Assembly (NCBI GenBank): GCA_018697195.1
Contig: CM031864.1
Coordinates: 28,591,962 to 28,655,961, forward strand
Direction of reading: 5' to 3'
Origin: Certhia americana
Taxonomy: Eukaryota; Chordata; Aves; Passeriformes; Certhiidae
Length of the DNA: 64,000 bases
Position 1 is the first letter of the stretch; every line of letters begins with the position of its first letter. Shown here piece by piece: positions 24,601-35,534 of this stretch. Under the pieces are notes generated by a model that was not told where the DNA came from, searched no databases, and worked only from the letters and a program-made list of their open reading frames with translations. The position numbers and the translations under genes are program-made.

Positions 24601-27600
24601 CTTTTCTCTGTGAGATGTGATATTTTTGCTGATGCATAATCCTAATACTTCTTCCCTGTTCGTGTGTTGCTTATATTATCCTCAAAGCAAAACGGGATCC
24701 AAGTACCTCTGAAAAGAATTTTTGAATCCTGACGTCCATATTAGCAGTATTCAGTTCTCCACTGTTGCATGTTCTTAAGTATAATTTCCCTGTTCAGAGT
24801 GGTGTCCAGATGTGTTCTTCCTTTATTAATTCCACTGATATTGTGCCTGCACTTCTTAGCCATAATAACACTTTGAAAACTGCGCATCAGTTAATCAAGA
24901 GGACATTAATTATTTAGCACTCCTCTTGTTTGCAAACAAAACTGACAACCGTATGGCTATGTGGTGGAGGTCTTGGAAAGTCCAGATGAGGAAAGATTAT
25001 TGTCTTATAGAACTGCCTAATTAACTAAAAATAATTGCTTCTAGTTTAAATTCTATTTAACTTCTTTGCCATTTTTTATTTATTCTTGAAAGTAAGTATT
25101 TCCTTCAAAAATGCCCCTTAGGTTATGTTTTTGCCTGTTGTGTGTCTTTGGGGCACAGTTTGATTCTCCTCTGGTTCCTCACTGACCAAACCTGGATTTC
25201 TTCTTCAGGATGAAAACAAATTTTGCTCCAAGAGGTTAAACTTTGGGTTGGCTTTAGTTGTGGGAGGGAGATGAGAAAGGTAGAACCTTTCACTTTTGAT
25301 GTATACTCTTTCTGCTAAAAGAATTCCCTACTGCTTACTCTTTTGGCATATGGGAAGGAAACCAAACTATGTCTTGTAAATTCAGAATTTCATTCTTCTG
25401 ATAGCAATTGCAAACTAATAGGGAGATCAAAAGGAATAAAGTTTTCTTCTGTACGCTTTTCTCAAGGACTACAAACAGAGGCTTCTTGGTGATCTCTGAT
25501 GGAAGAAGCGCCAGGCACCTGATGATTTGTAAGCAGTTTGTGAGTAGAAAGTTCTTCAGGTTTTGTGCAGTTATTGTCTTAGTGCACCTTACCTACATTT
25601 TGTCTTTTAACACTCAAACACTGCTGGAGAGGCCTTTTACTAGCAGAAAGCTAGCCTCTTATGACCTCAGGCTAAACCTAAATAGCATGTACACATGTTC
25701 ACAGTTTTGGTTTACTGCCATTTGTTGCCTGCAATGATCCCTTTCCTTCTGCTTGATTCATGCCTTTGTGAGGGCCTGGATCTGCCACTGCTTGCAGCTG
25801 TGTACCAGTTCTCATACTAAAATTCGTTGCCTTGTGCTAGAATATCTCCCAGTTAAGTCTTTGCCCTGAGACAGTCCACTGAGGAAAGCTGCTTTTGAGT
25901 GGTGGAAGTCAGAGTGGTAAGGATGTCCTTCCTATTTGTGTGTAATTAACCTAGAAAAATTTCCATTCTGGGCTGAACCTCTTGATTGTTGCAAATTGAT
26001 GACAGACTGAGATAATGGTTAGAATTTTGTAATAGGATTTGGTAAACGAGTAACTTGTACCCGGAAGAAGGATATTCTGGCTTTCAGTTTTGGTTTTTCT
26101 TTCTTTATCTCACGTGATTAAATGGGAGCTACAAGTTGTACCAGTTCTTGGGATTAAAAAGGAGAGCACTGAGAACCATGGAGAAGAGGCCTAGAGAGCT
26201 GGAAATCAAGATATGAATGAGACTTGCTGTTACCTTAATGTTATATCTCTCTCTGTTTCTTTCTTTCTTTCTCCCCCAGCCTCCTTCCATTCCCAAAGCT
26301 GGGGAATGAGGTGCATAAAAGCAGCAATAGGATTTATTCAGAACAAATTATAGTGAAAGTGCTCTGTGAATAGCGTATTCCTCAAGAATAATAATTTTAC
26401 TTAATTGACAGGTAAAGCCTTTTCTAAGGTAGAAAAAGAGAATCTAAATTTAAATGAACATATTTAAATAAAGTTTCTTTATTTAAAACTTCAGTGTCAA
26501 ATCTAATGAAAGAATTTTTTGTTCCCTTTCTTGCTATTCTGTGGATTTTAATTTCAGCTGTTTTGGAGCTTAACCAGCTGATATTGCTGTGACTGTTGTG
26601 CAACAGATGCTTAGGGAAAGAATGTATGTGTGACAGAAGTGAGCTGTGAGAGCACAGAAGTGCTTTGAGTTTCCAGCAGGAGTCTGTGTCACTGGGTTAG
26701 CTGTGCTGCTCCTGCAGCACCATGTGGCACAGTTTCTGTCAGGAAGGAGTCCAGCATGAATTTACGCAGCTGTGAGATGTTTGCTATTAGTGGTGGTGTC
26801 TGAAAACTGTTCGAGAACCCAGTTGCTGTTATTCGTATTTTGAGCATAAATTTGTATTTTAGACTTTTGGTTTATCTTCCTGATGGTTAAACATGGCTAG
26901 TGTGTCCTTGTGGAGATCTCAGTTATGTACCATAAGCAAGCTGAGGTCTCTTGGGTTCCACTTAGGAAAGAAGTTTTACTGTCTTCAGAATACCTGCAGA
27001 ATACCTGTGAGCTCTTCTGTGCATGCATTTCATGGAAAGAATATTTTGGAAACAAGATGACCAGAACGATGTAGACTACAGCATGAGTGTCTCTTTTGCA
27101 ATGTTTTGCAGTAGTACTGGTCCATAACTAATGCAGATATCTAATAAATGCAGATAAATAATGCAGATAAAATGGGTCTCATGTGGCTACTTCATGCTTA
27201 CAGCTTTAGTGGCATCATTTCCAGCAGAAATTTTGTGGGAGTCAGATACAAGAGTCCTTTAATGACTGACTTTCTTTTTTAAAATTGTTATTCTGTCCAT
27301 CAGATAGTTTTATTTGTCCTGTATTACATTGCTTTCCTGAAAGCAATCATCGTGCTTACTGAAAACTGAATTAAAGCATGGCTTTAGGTGATCTTAGTTT
27401 CTCTTCTTTAGGGATATGTTCATGCTGTCTTTATTCGTACAGTGTGGTAACTTTGATGGGTATCTGCTTTGGTGGCTGGAATGTGAAACTGAAGGATATA
27501 ATTTGGAAGGTGCAGTTTATTTGGTGGGGTTTTTTTGTTTGTGTTTTGGTTTGTTTGTTTGTTTGTTCGTTCTTTGCCTGTTCCTTGATGACTCTCTGCT

Positions 27601-28329
27601 TCATTGTGGGGCCTTTATGTTTGTTGGTCTTCTCATTTTGGTGTGGAGTGTGTGCTTTGCTTTTTTTCAGTATATTTGGTTTCTTTTTTTTTTTCATTGT
27701 GGGTTGTGTTGGTTCTTAGTAGTTGTCTCAGCTTGTACCTTTTAGAAGGTAAGTTTTCCCACATTCTCTAGTTTCCACAAGATCAGGAGCTCAGGCTCAT
27801 TGTGTCTGGAACAGATTTTTTTGATCCCTAAAGTCTTTGGTAATGGCTCTGCATTTATTGATAATGATGGTCATGCAAGGCACTTTCGTTTTCTTAATGG
27901 GGATCTGTGATCAAAACAAATGACACTTTGTACTGACATTATGGATAAGAACAAAAAGGATATGGGTCATCTTGACTCTTGAGCTGTTCGTAAAACTTCA
28001 CTGTGTTTGTTTCCTCAAAACTTTTGTGCTGTTCTGGGCAGGAAGTTTCAAATGCAATTTTAGGATTGTCTTTTAAAATGTTGTTTATACAGTATTGAAC
28101 ATCGACCCAAACTGAGTCAAGAACATCTGTTGTAGAAGGGAGTCAGGTATAAGTGTTTTATTAAATGTCTATGAGAGTCCAGTTCTCTCTGCTCAGGTTC
28201 TTTCAGATATTCTACACATGAAGGGTGTAATGCTTAATGCTAGATTAACCATTTGAATATAGCTGATGTTACAGAGGATTTCTGATTTAGCAGTGTGATA
28301 CAAAATACGCTGAAATCGTGATACAAGTG
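21628..28329 (+). other. RALGPS2: RALGPS2 intron 1, middle part
   Basis: No identifiable gene. A further exon-like stretch at 21735-21808 (GIKDVCAKLRTEFLQEREQE in one frame, with CTCTGCAG before and CTG|GTAGAT after) might continue the unidentified series, but its phase does not follow from block X6. A CT/CTTT-rich tract lies near 26245-26275 and a T/G-rich tract at 27525-27690. Confidence 0.5.
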
Positions 28330-28790
28330 CATGTTCAACTTAGCACACTCTAGCAATTGCAGCATACAGTTTCAACACAATACCAGTGAGATCCCCACTA
28401 CTGGTCTCTGAACTGTGCTCACTGTCACGATACTGGCGTCTCCAGGTTGAAGCCAGCTCAAGCTCTCTGAAATTCCTTGGTTCTGTGGTTTTTATAGAGC
28501 CACCTCTCAGCTCCCCCGTAGCAGTAGCTAACCCCGGGAGACAGACACTTCTAACAAAGTGTCGGGGAGAAGCATTTACAACACCAGTTGATTCACTCAG
28601 CTGGGATGCAGTCAGTTGATCTGCTCCTCTGACAGAGCTGTTTATCCGAAACAAAGGGCACTCTCTGCTCCCCTTTGTGCTGAGATCTGGTCGGCTCTGC
28701 AGCAGCTGTACTCGGGTACACCCTGCTGCTGCCCTTGCTTGTCCTCATAGAGCTGCCTTCCCTTTTGGGGGGATCTGCAGGTAAGTCGTT
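28330..28790. other. GC-richer promoter-like or LTR-like block, unidentified
   Basis: This block is richer in G+C and CpG than the DNA around it. On the minus strand it carries CTATAAAAACC at about 28490-28500, a good TATA-box form. On the plus strand it ends in a perfect donor, CTGCAG|GTAAGT, with GT at 28781-28782. The lengths and the TATA box would fit a retroviral-type LTR lying in minus orientation, but I could not recognise the family or find clean TG...CA ends. An alternative first exon of RALGPS2 on the plus strand is the other reading. Confidence 0.35.
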
Positions 28791-28866
28791 GGAAGGGAAT
28801 GATCAGCAGCACAGCCTTGGGTAAATTTGCAGAAAAACTCCCTGCACTCCTAAGACACTGCTTAGT

Positions 28867-29430
28867 TGTGCAGGCTTTGGTTGGGATAAAGTTCATTTTC
28901 TCCACAGTATCTAGTGTGTGCCAGTGTTTTGGATTTCTGTTGAGAACAGTGTTGATACCACAGGAATATTTTGGTTACTGCTGAGCAGGGCTTACACAGA
29001 GTCAAGGCCTTTTCTGCTCCTCATCCCACCAGCAAGGAGGCTGGGGTTCACAATAAATTGGGAGGGGGTATAGTCAGGACAGCTGACTCCAAGAGGGTTA
29101 TTCTAGGCCATATATATATAATAGTATAAATCTGGAGGAAGAATGTGGAAGGGATGGCACTTGGAGTGGCTTTTGCTGTTCCAAGTCATTGTTACACAGG
29201 ATAGAACCCTGCATTCCTGGGGATGGCTAAATACCTGCCTGCCCATGGGAAGCAGTGAATGATTTCCCTGCTTTGCTTGAGCACACAGCTTTTGCTTTCC
29301 CTGCTGAGCTGTCTCCATCCTAACCCACAAGATTTTTCACTTCTATTCTGCTGATTCTTTCCCCCATTCACTGTGGGGGAGTGAGCCAGTGGCTGTATGG
29401 GGCTGAGTTGCTGGCTTGGGCTAAACCACA
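28867..29430 (+). mobile_element. Solo LTR of avian ERVL type
   Basis: About 564 bp beginning TGTGCAGGCTTTGG and ending GGGCTAAACCACA. The internal landmarks are those of the common avian ERVL-class LTR: TTTTGGATTTCTGTTGAGAA, CTGCTGAGCAGGGCTTACAC, AGTCAAGGCCTTTTCTGCTC, ACAGCTGACTCCAAG, and a GGGGGAGTGAGCCAG block near the 3' end. A TATA-rich stretch lies at about 29109-29128. The flanking 5-mers TTAGT (28862-28866) and ATAGT (29431-29435) agree at four of five bases, as a decayed 5-bp target-site duplication would. There is no second LTR and no viral reading frame beside it, so the provirus was lost by LTR recombination. It shares transcription direction with RALGPS2. Confidence 0.8.
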
Positions 29431-30823
29431 ATAGTCTAGGTATTGTCGTTTTCATTGGCTGTGATGAATATATGTATCAGTATTTTTAGTTTGCTTTCTA
29501 CTGTACTGTATGAATGGCATGAAGAGGTAGGAAGATACCACACAGTGTATCAAGGATTCAGGCTGGCATAAGTGCTTAGATATTTTGTGCATCATATAAA
29601 ACACTCTCAGTTCCACATGTAATTCATTTCTGAGCACAAAGGCATTTATTAAATTGGAGAGGAGAAACTGACTGGAAGTTCAAATTACTCAGTGTAATTC
29701 ACTTTTGGTAATTGGATATACAAGGTAGGCAGTGAGCACTGTGACTCACTATTGCAGTGTGGTGACAGTCATTCCACAGACCTAGTTATGCTGCTCTGAA
29801 ATTCTCTGCTCTTCATCACTTTCTGATATTGCTGTTCACAGATTATTTTGGTGTTGAGCAGAAGGATGGCATAGGAAGCAAATTATTTAGTTATTGCGGT
29901 GTGAGGGTTTTATCAGTATTTGTCTAATGTGGCACATTGACCAAAACTGTTGTGACTGTTCCTGTTACGGGAATGGTGATGTACTTTTGAAAGCTGCTAG
30001 ACATGAGAACATTGTAAAGGTTGCCAGTTCTGGAACTTTAAAGTTGCTAAATATATATTTATAGCAGTTCACTACGATTTCAGCTCCTTACGGTATCTCC
30101 ATAAAGTATGAAAAAGTATAAATGTATTCAGACATACTCTTGTAATGCATCAATGGGTACAAAATTATCATTGTGTGGACAATTTTGTTAGGATACAGCT
30201 TGATGGCAGATGTTATATCTTGTAAACTCCATTTCCTTTGCATGGAGGATTTTTTCCCTAAGTGATTTTCTACTTATTAAAAAAAAAAAAATTAAAACCC
30301 CAATGTTTGTGTGCCTCATAGAATTCACTTCTTAGCATGGTGGCCCACACCCAAGAGACAGAGTTCTCTCAACTCCCATCACAGTAAACGGGTAGAAAAG
30401 GAAAACCTGCATCAGTGTGCAGCACCTTCCAGGCAGATCGTCTGAGGCAGAAATTCAGTTAGGAAATATAGGGAGGATGTTCCTGTAGGTGGCTCTGGGT
30501 TATGTGAGAGTAATAATTGAGGAAACTGAGCTTTAACACTTGCTGGTAGAGGAATTAGTTTGCTCTTGCTGATGTGAAGCTAAGCTGCCAACTCCATAGG
30601 CTTCTATGATATGCATGATTTCTTTCAATTGGCACCATCCAAATACCTTAAAAAGCCCCCAAAACCCAGAGCTCAGGTTTTTATTTGTCCTCAGACAGAA
30701 GGACATCCCTAATTCTTTCCCTTTTTGCCTCCCAGTAATATTGGAAAGGGGAACAACTGAAGCCAGTGTAAGCCAAGTTTCAAATATATAACCTTTATTT
30801 AAGATTACACCATTTCCTCTCTC

Positions 30824-30854
30824 TTTGGAGATGATACTCTCCAAAGTATCATCT
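30824..30854. repeat. Overlapping small palindromes
   Basis: Two alternative hairpins share the same bases. TTTGGAG (30824-30830) pairs with CTCCAAA (30839-30845). AGATGATACT (30829-30838) pairs with AGTATCATCT (30845-30854). Confidence 0.85.
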
Positions 30855-30984
30855 TTCCTTAAAAATACAGTGGTTTAAAAAACCGCCACATTTTTAAAGA
30901 GAAGGGATTTTTTAGCAGAGGAGATTACTTTGGGATAAATGTACCATTTTGAGCATGTGGGGGACCTGAAACTAGTTTTGAAGA

Positions 30985-31036
30985 TGTAATACCTCTGTCC
31001 TCTACTGTCACTACAGTAGAGGACAGAGGTATTACA
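30985..31036. repeat. Perfect 24-bp inverted repeat with 4-base loop
   Basis: The left arm at 30985-31008 (TGTAATACCTCTGTCC then TCTACTGT) is the exact reverse complement of the right arm at 31013-31036. The loop is CACT. Beyond the arms pairing stops at once. No mismatch interrupts the stem. Confidence 0.97.
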
Positions 31037-31907
31037 AATGAAACTTGTAACACATCAGAATTTTGTTTCTGTGCTTTTCCCGTCAGTAAATGAAAAAGCT
31101 GTAGGAGAGAGGCATTGGGGAGCTGTGCATTTGGCAATATTCCATGAGACAATCTGAAGTGTAATTCAGATGAGGGAGGACAGGACGGCAGTGACACTCA
31201 GAAGCCAGAGATGAGATTTTTTTTCTTTATGTGGTCTTTAACTTAAAGCTTAAGTGCAGCTGAATACATTTTTAGTGGAGGAATCAGTATTAATTAAAGC
31301 ACATGGGCTGGGAGTGTAACATTAAAGTGAAATGTAGCATCCTCTGTCCTGTGAATGCGACAGTTCTGTCAGTTTTTCCAAAACAACAAAGAGTAGAATG
31401 TGGGTGGCTGTCCTGAGCTGCACAGCTGAGATGGGACTGGTAATACTCAGAAATACCTGTAAGCTGTAGTCATTGACTGACTTTGTCACATTGCTCTCTT
31501 TCATTGGTGTCCTTTCTGTAGTGCATTCCTATGGTGACACTGCAAAATTTGAGGCTATTTTATTGCTTAAATATTGCTCTTTTTAAAGGCTATTTTCTTA
31601 TGTCAATATTGCAGTTTCTTGCCTTCCAGGCTTGTCTGTCTGACATATTTGGTTTAGGTTACTTGGAGATACAGCTTTTCAGATTGTTTTATTTCATTCC
31701 TTAGAGGCATTAAGTATGAGCTGCTGTAATACTGTTTTGTCGTGTGGAATTACCCAGTTACCGGTTGCTCACCATTTCTTTTCAGAGCATGCAATAGCTC
31801 TGAATTAAACTACAAATCTAAAGTGAATTTCAGAAATAGCAGCAACTTTGGAAGCAGTCACATGCGCTATGGATGTAGATCCATGGGAGCTGATTTATAA
31901 TAGTTTT

Positions 31908-31923
31908 CACACTAGAGGGCACT
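31908..31923 (+). promoter_or_regulatory. CTCF-like motif
   Basis: CACACTAGAGGGCACT contains the CTCF core form CACTAGAGGGCAC. It is on the plus strand, opposite to the two similar motifs in the 5' part of intron 1, and 0.7 kb before coding exon 2. Confidence 0.4.
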
Positions 31924-32651
31924 ACCAGCTCATTAATTTAAGCACAGACCAATTTTTACTCAGTAACGCTTTGGGGTTGGGTAGTATTACTGCTTTTATA
32001 CTGGATGCCAAAAGCTTCCATTTCTTCCCAGCCTTTTCTCTGCAGAAATCAATGTCCTAGTATGCTTGCAATGATGCATTAAAAGTCAGTGGGTGGAGTT
32101 TTCCTTTGTGTGTTTTCCTGTTTGGGTCTTTTTTTACTAAGCAATAATTTGGATCATTTGTGAATAAAAGTATAAATTCCACTTTTAATTGCTTTCAATG
32201 TCATACTTTTCGCTTGAAGCTAATGGAGAGTCCTATAAGATAGCATAGATAGATAGCCTTTAACAAGGATAACACCTTGTTAAAGTTACCTAATAAGAGT
32301 TAACACCTGGAATATACTTTTAAAAGTTGGTAATAAAATGAAAAACATCATATGTGAACTGATGTTGCAGACCTCAGTTTGTTAGGACTATGATTCCTGG
32401 CATAGAGAAAATAATAGGGGAAAAGAATATGGTGAGTCAATACTGCCAGTAACTGATGGATCTTAATGGATCCTTCAGTTGTTTATACTGGTTTTAAGTA
32501 GGTAAAATTATGAGTTAGAATCTAAAGTCTGGACCTCAGAGTGGTGTAGTCATTTTGGAAGTCCTTTATTTTTGTTAAGGATTTTAGGCACTGACTCTTG
32601 GTTAACACCTCTGCAGAAAGTGGTTTCTGATACCTTTTTTGCTCTTTGTAG

Positions 32652-32783
32652 GAATGGTTATTCGGTTGCCTTGGAGATGATTCTGCTGCTGTAAATGTAG
32701 GGCCGAAGATTAATGGTGTGGGCAGGATGGACCTAATGAACGGACAGTCCAGCAGTGTTAATATTGCAGCTACTGCTTCAGAG
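32652..32783 (+). CDS. RALGPS2: RALGPS2 exon 2: 5' UTR end and start codon
   Basis: The acceptor is GCTCTTTGTAG| before 32652 and the donor is TCAGAG|GTAAGG after 32783. The start codon at 32727-32729 has A at -3 and G at +4, a strong vertebrate initiation context. It opens MDLMNGQSSSVNIAATASE (19 codons), the N-terminus I know for vertebrate RALGPS2, which differs from that of its paralogue RALGPS1. The exon ends in phase 0. The 75 untranslated bases before the start hold four upstream ATGs: 32654 (9-codon frame ending at 32680), 32677 (ending at 32694), 32695 (ATG directly followed by TAG) and 32713 (ending at 32736, overlapping the main start out of frame). These suggest that translation of the main frame is damped or conditional. 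This N-terminal tail lies before the catalytic domain. Confidence 0.95.
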
Positions 32784-34224
32784 GTAAGGATTGAAAATCT
32801 CAGTTTCGGGGTAACTAAGTATTAATTTTTACTTTAAGTACATTAAAATGTAAGTTTTTCTTTAACTGCTCTCATGCAACAGATCATTGTTCTGTTTGTT
32901 GGTTTCATACACCCCAGTTTAGTGTAAATAAAATGTAAAGTCCTGAAGTTGGCATACCAAAATAGAGCATGAACTTGCATATACTGTAGCCAAAGCTGGC
33001 TTTTTCCATGTTCTCTTCCATCACAGCTAGACAAGGAAGCTTTTCTTTTCAAGTTTTAACAAGGATAGATGCTTTTAGCACGTTAAGCTGGGTTGGCAAG
33101 GCCGGTGGGAAATGTTCTTTTCTTTGACAGGTATTTTTGTGGGTTTACTGAGGGCCAGTCTGACACAGCAGCAGTGGAATAAGGTTATTCCGTTTGTCTC
33201 TTGGACTATATTCTTGCTTAGGTAGGGGTCCCTCCTGCCCATCAAATCTTCTGCCCTCTAGAAATGAACAGCTTGTGAGTTGAGTGTGTGCATCATCCAG
33301 GCAATGGAGATTGGCCTCATCTGTTGACGCCTCTTATTTTGAAGTGAATGTAGTTTTCCATTTGTCATCTGCTTGTTAAGGAAGAGGCTTGGGCTGAAAC
33401 TGGAGCTCTACAAAGTCAATAGTGATGACAGCCATAAAGTCCTGACTGTAGTTGCTTCCTTCCTCAAATCTCTGGACTGTGCCAAAGATGTTTTGTTTAT
33501 TTACATATTTACAGATGAGTTTTGATAGCAGCTGTGTGTGATATGCACCTGCATATGGAAATGGAGAGTGCCACAGACAAGGTGAAAGGAAAATTGGAGT
33601 CTTGTGTTACCAAAAGGAACCAAATCATCTCCACCACAATTTCGCAACTATTGTCAAGAAAGCTGGCATCAGTCTCCAAGACCATTGTTTGTTTTTATAT
33701 AGATTCTTGTACTCCCTTTATAATTACTTCATGAATCATTGACTATTTTTTGGCATGCACCTGAAAAATTTTCTCAGAGGAAATCAACCTTTTTACTCAG
33801 CAAAATAGTCTTGAATGTTTATGTGGTGTCTGATAAAATTGAGTAAAATATATTTTGGCAAAATTACATGAATTTACTTTAAGCAAGTTGTATTTTTTCT
33901 TTTTTTTCCATCTTGACTAAGAAGTAGGAAAGGGGACTTGTAACTGAAATGTTTCTGTAAGCATACTGGTTACTGAAAATGCATATCTGGTTTGGAGATT
34001 TTGGTGGTGTTTTCGAAGGCAGATTTTTCAGAGAGATTGTACTGTCAGAATCTAATGAAAAGTGGACATCACTATTAAATAAGCATTTTCTTTATAATGT
34101 GTCCTTATAACAAAAGTGCTTAAAAATGGACATGAGTTTATTTCAACTGGCATAATTTTTAACGACCCATGTCCACGGTCTTGAAAGCTTGCAACATTAG
34201 CAGTAAAATGGCACAGACTGTGAG

Positions 34225-34422
34225 AAAGGGCCTTGATTGTCTTGACCACCCCAACAATCCCACCCTGTGCATTCCTGGGAGTGTTGTCCAAACACTCCTG
34301 GAGCTCTGGCAGCCTTGGGGCTGTGCCCATTCCCTGGGGAGCCTGGGCAGTGCCCACCACCCTCTGTGGGAAGAACTGTTTCCTAACACCCAACCCTAAC
34401 CTCCCCTGACACAACTTCAAAA
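34225..34422 (-). repeat. CR1 LINE fragment
   Basis: On the minus strand the order is TGTCAGGGGAGGTTAGGGTT, GTTAGGAAACAGTTCTTCCC, GAGGGTGG, CCCCAGGGAATGG, CCAAGGCTGCCAGAGCTCC and GGGTGGGATTGTTGGGGTGG. This is the pre-terminal region of a CR1 subfamily. The terminal octamer repeats are missing or unrecognisable. Confidence 0.8.
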
Positions 34423-34954
34423 ATGAATAAACAGAATCTAAGTCTGCATCTGTGTGCTAGAGGAGGTGATTGCCCATAACAGATGTATTGCTTTAATGTG
34501 AAAACTGTGTATGAGCCATATGAAACCAATATGAAGTATTAATTTTTTGAACCACATTTGTAGTTTGTAGGGAAGCAAAATCTTTATTTCATAGATAAAT
34601 GTTCATAGAATGGTATCCTAGGATCCTGTATTTTTTGCAAATGTGAATTACTGTTATTTAAAAACAGCACTTAAATTCCTTCTGCTAAATGTCTTCAACA
34701 GGAACACAAATAGTTCAGTGTAATTTTTGTAAGCTTCCATGTTTTTAAGAGAAAGAGGAAGAGAATTGATAACTATTCCCTTGGGGGAAGTTGTCTTTTT
34801 CCTTACCATCGTGATGTTTTTTCTGTTTGAAATTCAGTATGACGATACTGCTTTTGTTGATATAGTTGCTGTTACTACCTTTCCTGTCATTAAATTGGAA
34901 TTTAATTGTGCATTAAAATACAACTGTTGTGTTTTGAGGAATTCCTTTGAAATC

Positions 34955-35191
34955 ATGGAATTACTGGAATTGGAAGGAATGGTAAAGCCCATCCAGTGCC
35001 ACCCCCTGCTATGGGCAGGGACACCTTCCACTATCCCAGGGTGCTCCAAGCCCCATCCAATCTGGCCTTGCACACTTCCAAGGATCCCGGGGCAGCCACA
35101 GCTTTTCTGGGCAACCTGTGCCAGGGCCTCACCACCCTCACAGCAAAGAACTTCTTCCTAATATCTAATCTAACCCTGCCCTCCTTCAGCT
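34955..35191 (-). repeat. CR1 LINE 3' end
   Basis: The minus strand reads TTAGATATTAGGAAGAAGTT, GGTTGCCCAGAAAAGC, a GGCACTGGATGGGCTTTACC block and a terminal CCAGTAATTCCATG. This is a nearly complete CR1 3' tail, in the same orientation as the copy 0.5 kb before it. Confidence 0.85.
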
Positions 35192-35426
35192 AGGAGGAAA
35201 TCCATAGAAACCCAGATGACACTTTGTGGGTCTGATTTTTTTGCAGTCCATATCTGGAGAAAGTATATTCTGTGACTGAATTTGAATTGATAATTTACCC
35301 AATAGAAAAATTATGTGAACAATGACATTTGAACAGAAATTTTGCTTTTGGGAATGTCAGAAAAGAGAATACAAAAAAAAGAGGATGGGTCCAAAATATC
35401 CTCAGTGTTTTTGTTTATTTCTGCAG

Positions 35427-35534
35427 AAGAGTAGCAGCTCCGAATCCTTGAGTGACAAGGGTTCAGCTGAACTGAAGAAGAGCTTTGATGCAGTGGTATT
35501 TGATGTTCTAAAGGTTACACCAGAGGAATATGCG
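35427..35534 (+). CDS. RALGPS2: RALGPS2 exon 3: start of the RasGEF domain
   Basis: 36 codons, residues 20-55, phase 0 at both ends. Acceptor TTTATTTCTGCAG|, donor TATGCG|GTAAGC. The serine-rich SSSSESLSDKG segment is followed by KKSFDAVVFDVLKVTPEEYA, where the CDC25/RasGEF fold begins (about residue 47 onward). The bird frame reads KGSAELKKSF. As I remember the mammalian protein, it has KGSELKKSF, one residue shorter. RALGPS proteins activate RalA/RalB by promoting GDP release. They lack a Ras-association domain and are instead recruited by a PxxP motif and a PH domain further C-terminal, outside this window. Confidence 0.95.

Larger units (their letters stand above)
29436..32651 (+). other. 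RALGPS2: RALGPS2 intron 1, 3' part
   Basis: No gene is visible. It contains two fold-back sequences at 30824-30854 and 30985-31036 and a CTCF-like motif at 31908-31923. The intron ends with a clear polypyrimidine tract and acceptor (TTTTTTGCTCTTTGTAG) before exon 2. Confidence 0.7.
32784..35426 (+). other. RALGPS2: RALGPS2 intron 2
   Basis: GT-AG, phase 0, 2,643 bp. It holds two CR1 pieces in minus orientation (34225-34422 and 34955-35191) and no gene. The longest open frame (34739-35161) runs into the second CR1 copy and is not coding. Confidence 0.9.

Noticed and set aside
27378..27745. Two overlapping 109-113-codon frames rich in F, C, V and L that look like membrane segments
   Set aside because: They arise from the T/G-rich low-complexity tract at 27525-27690.
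34739..35161. 140-codon plus-strand frame in intron 2
   Set aside because: Its second half is the antisense of a CR1 3' end, so it is not a gene.
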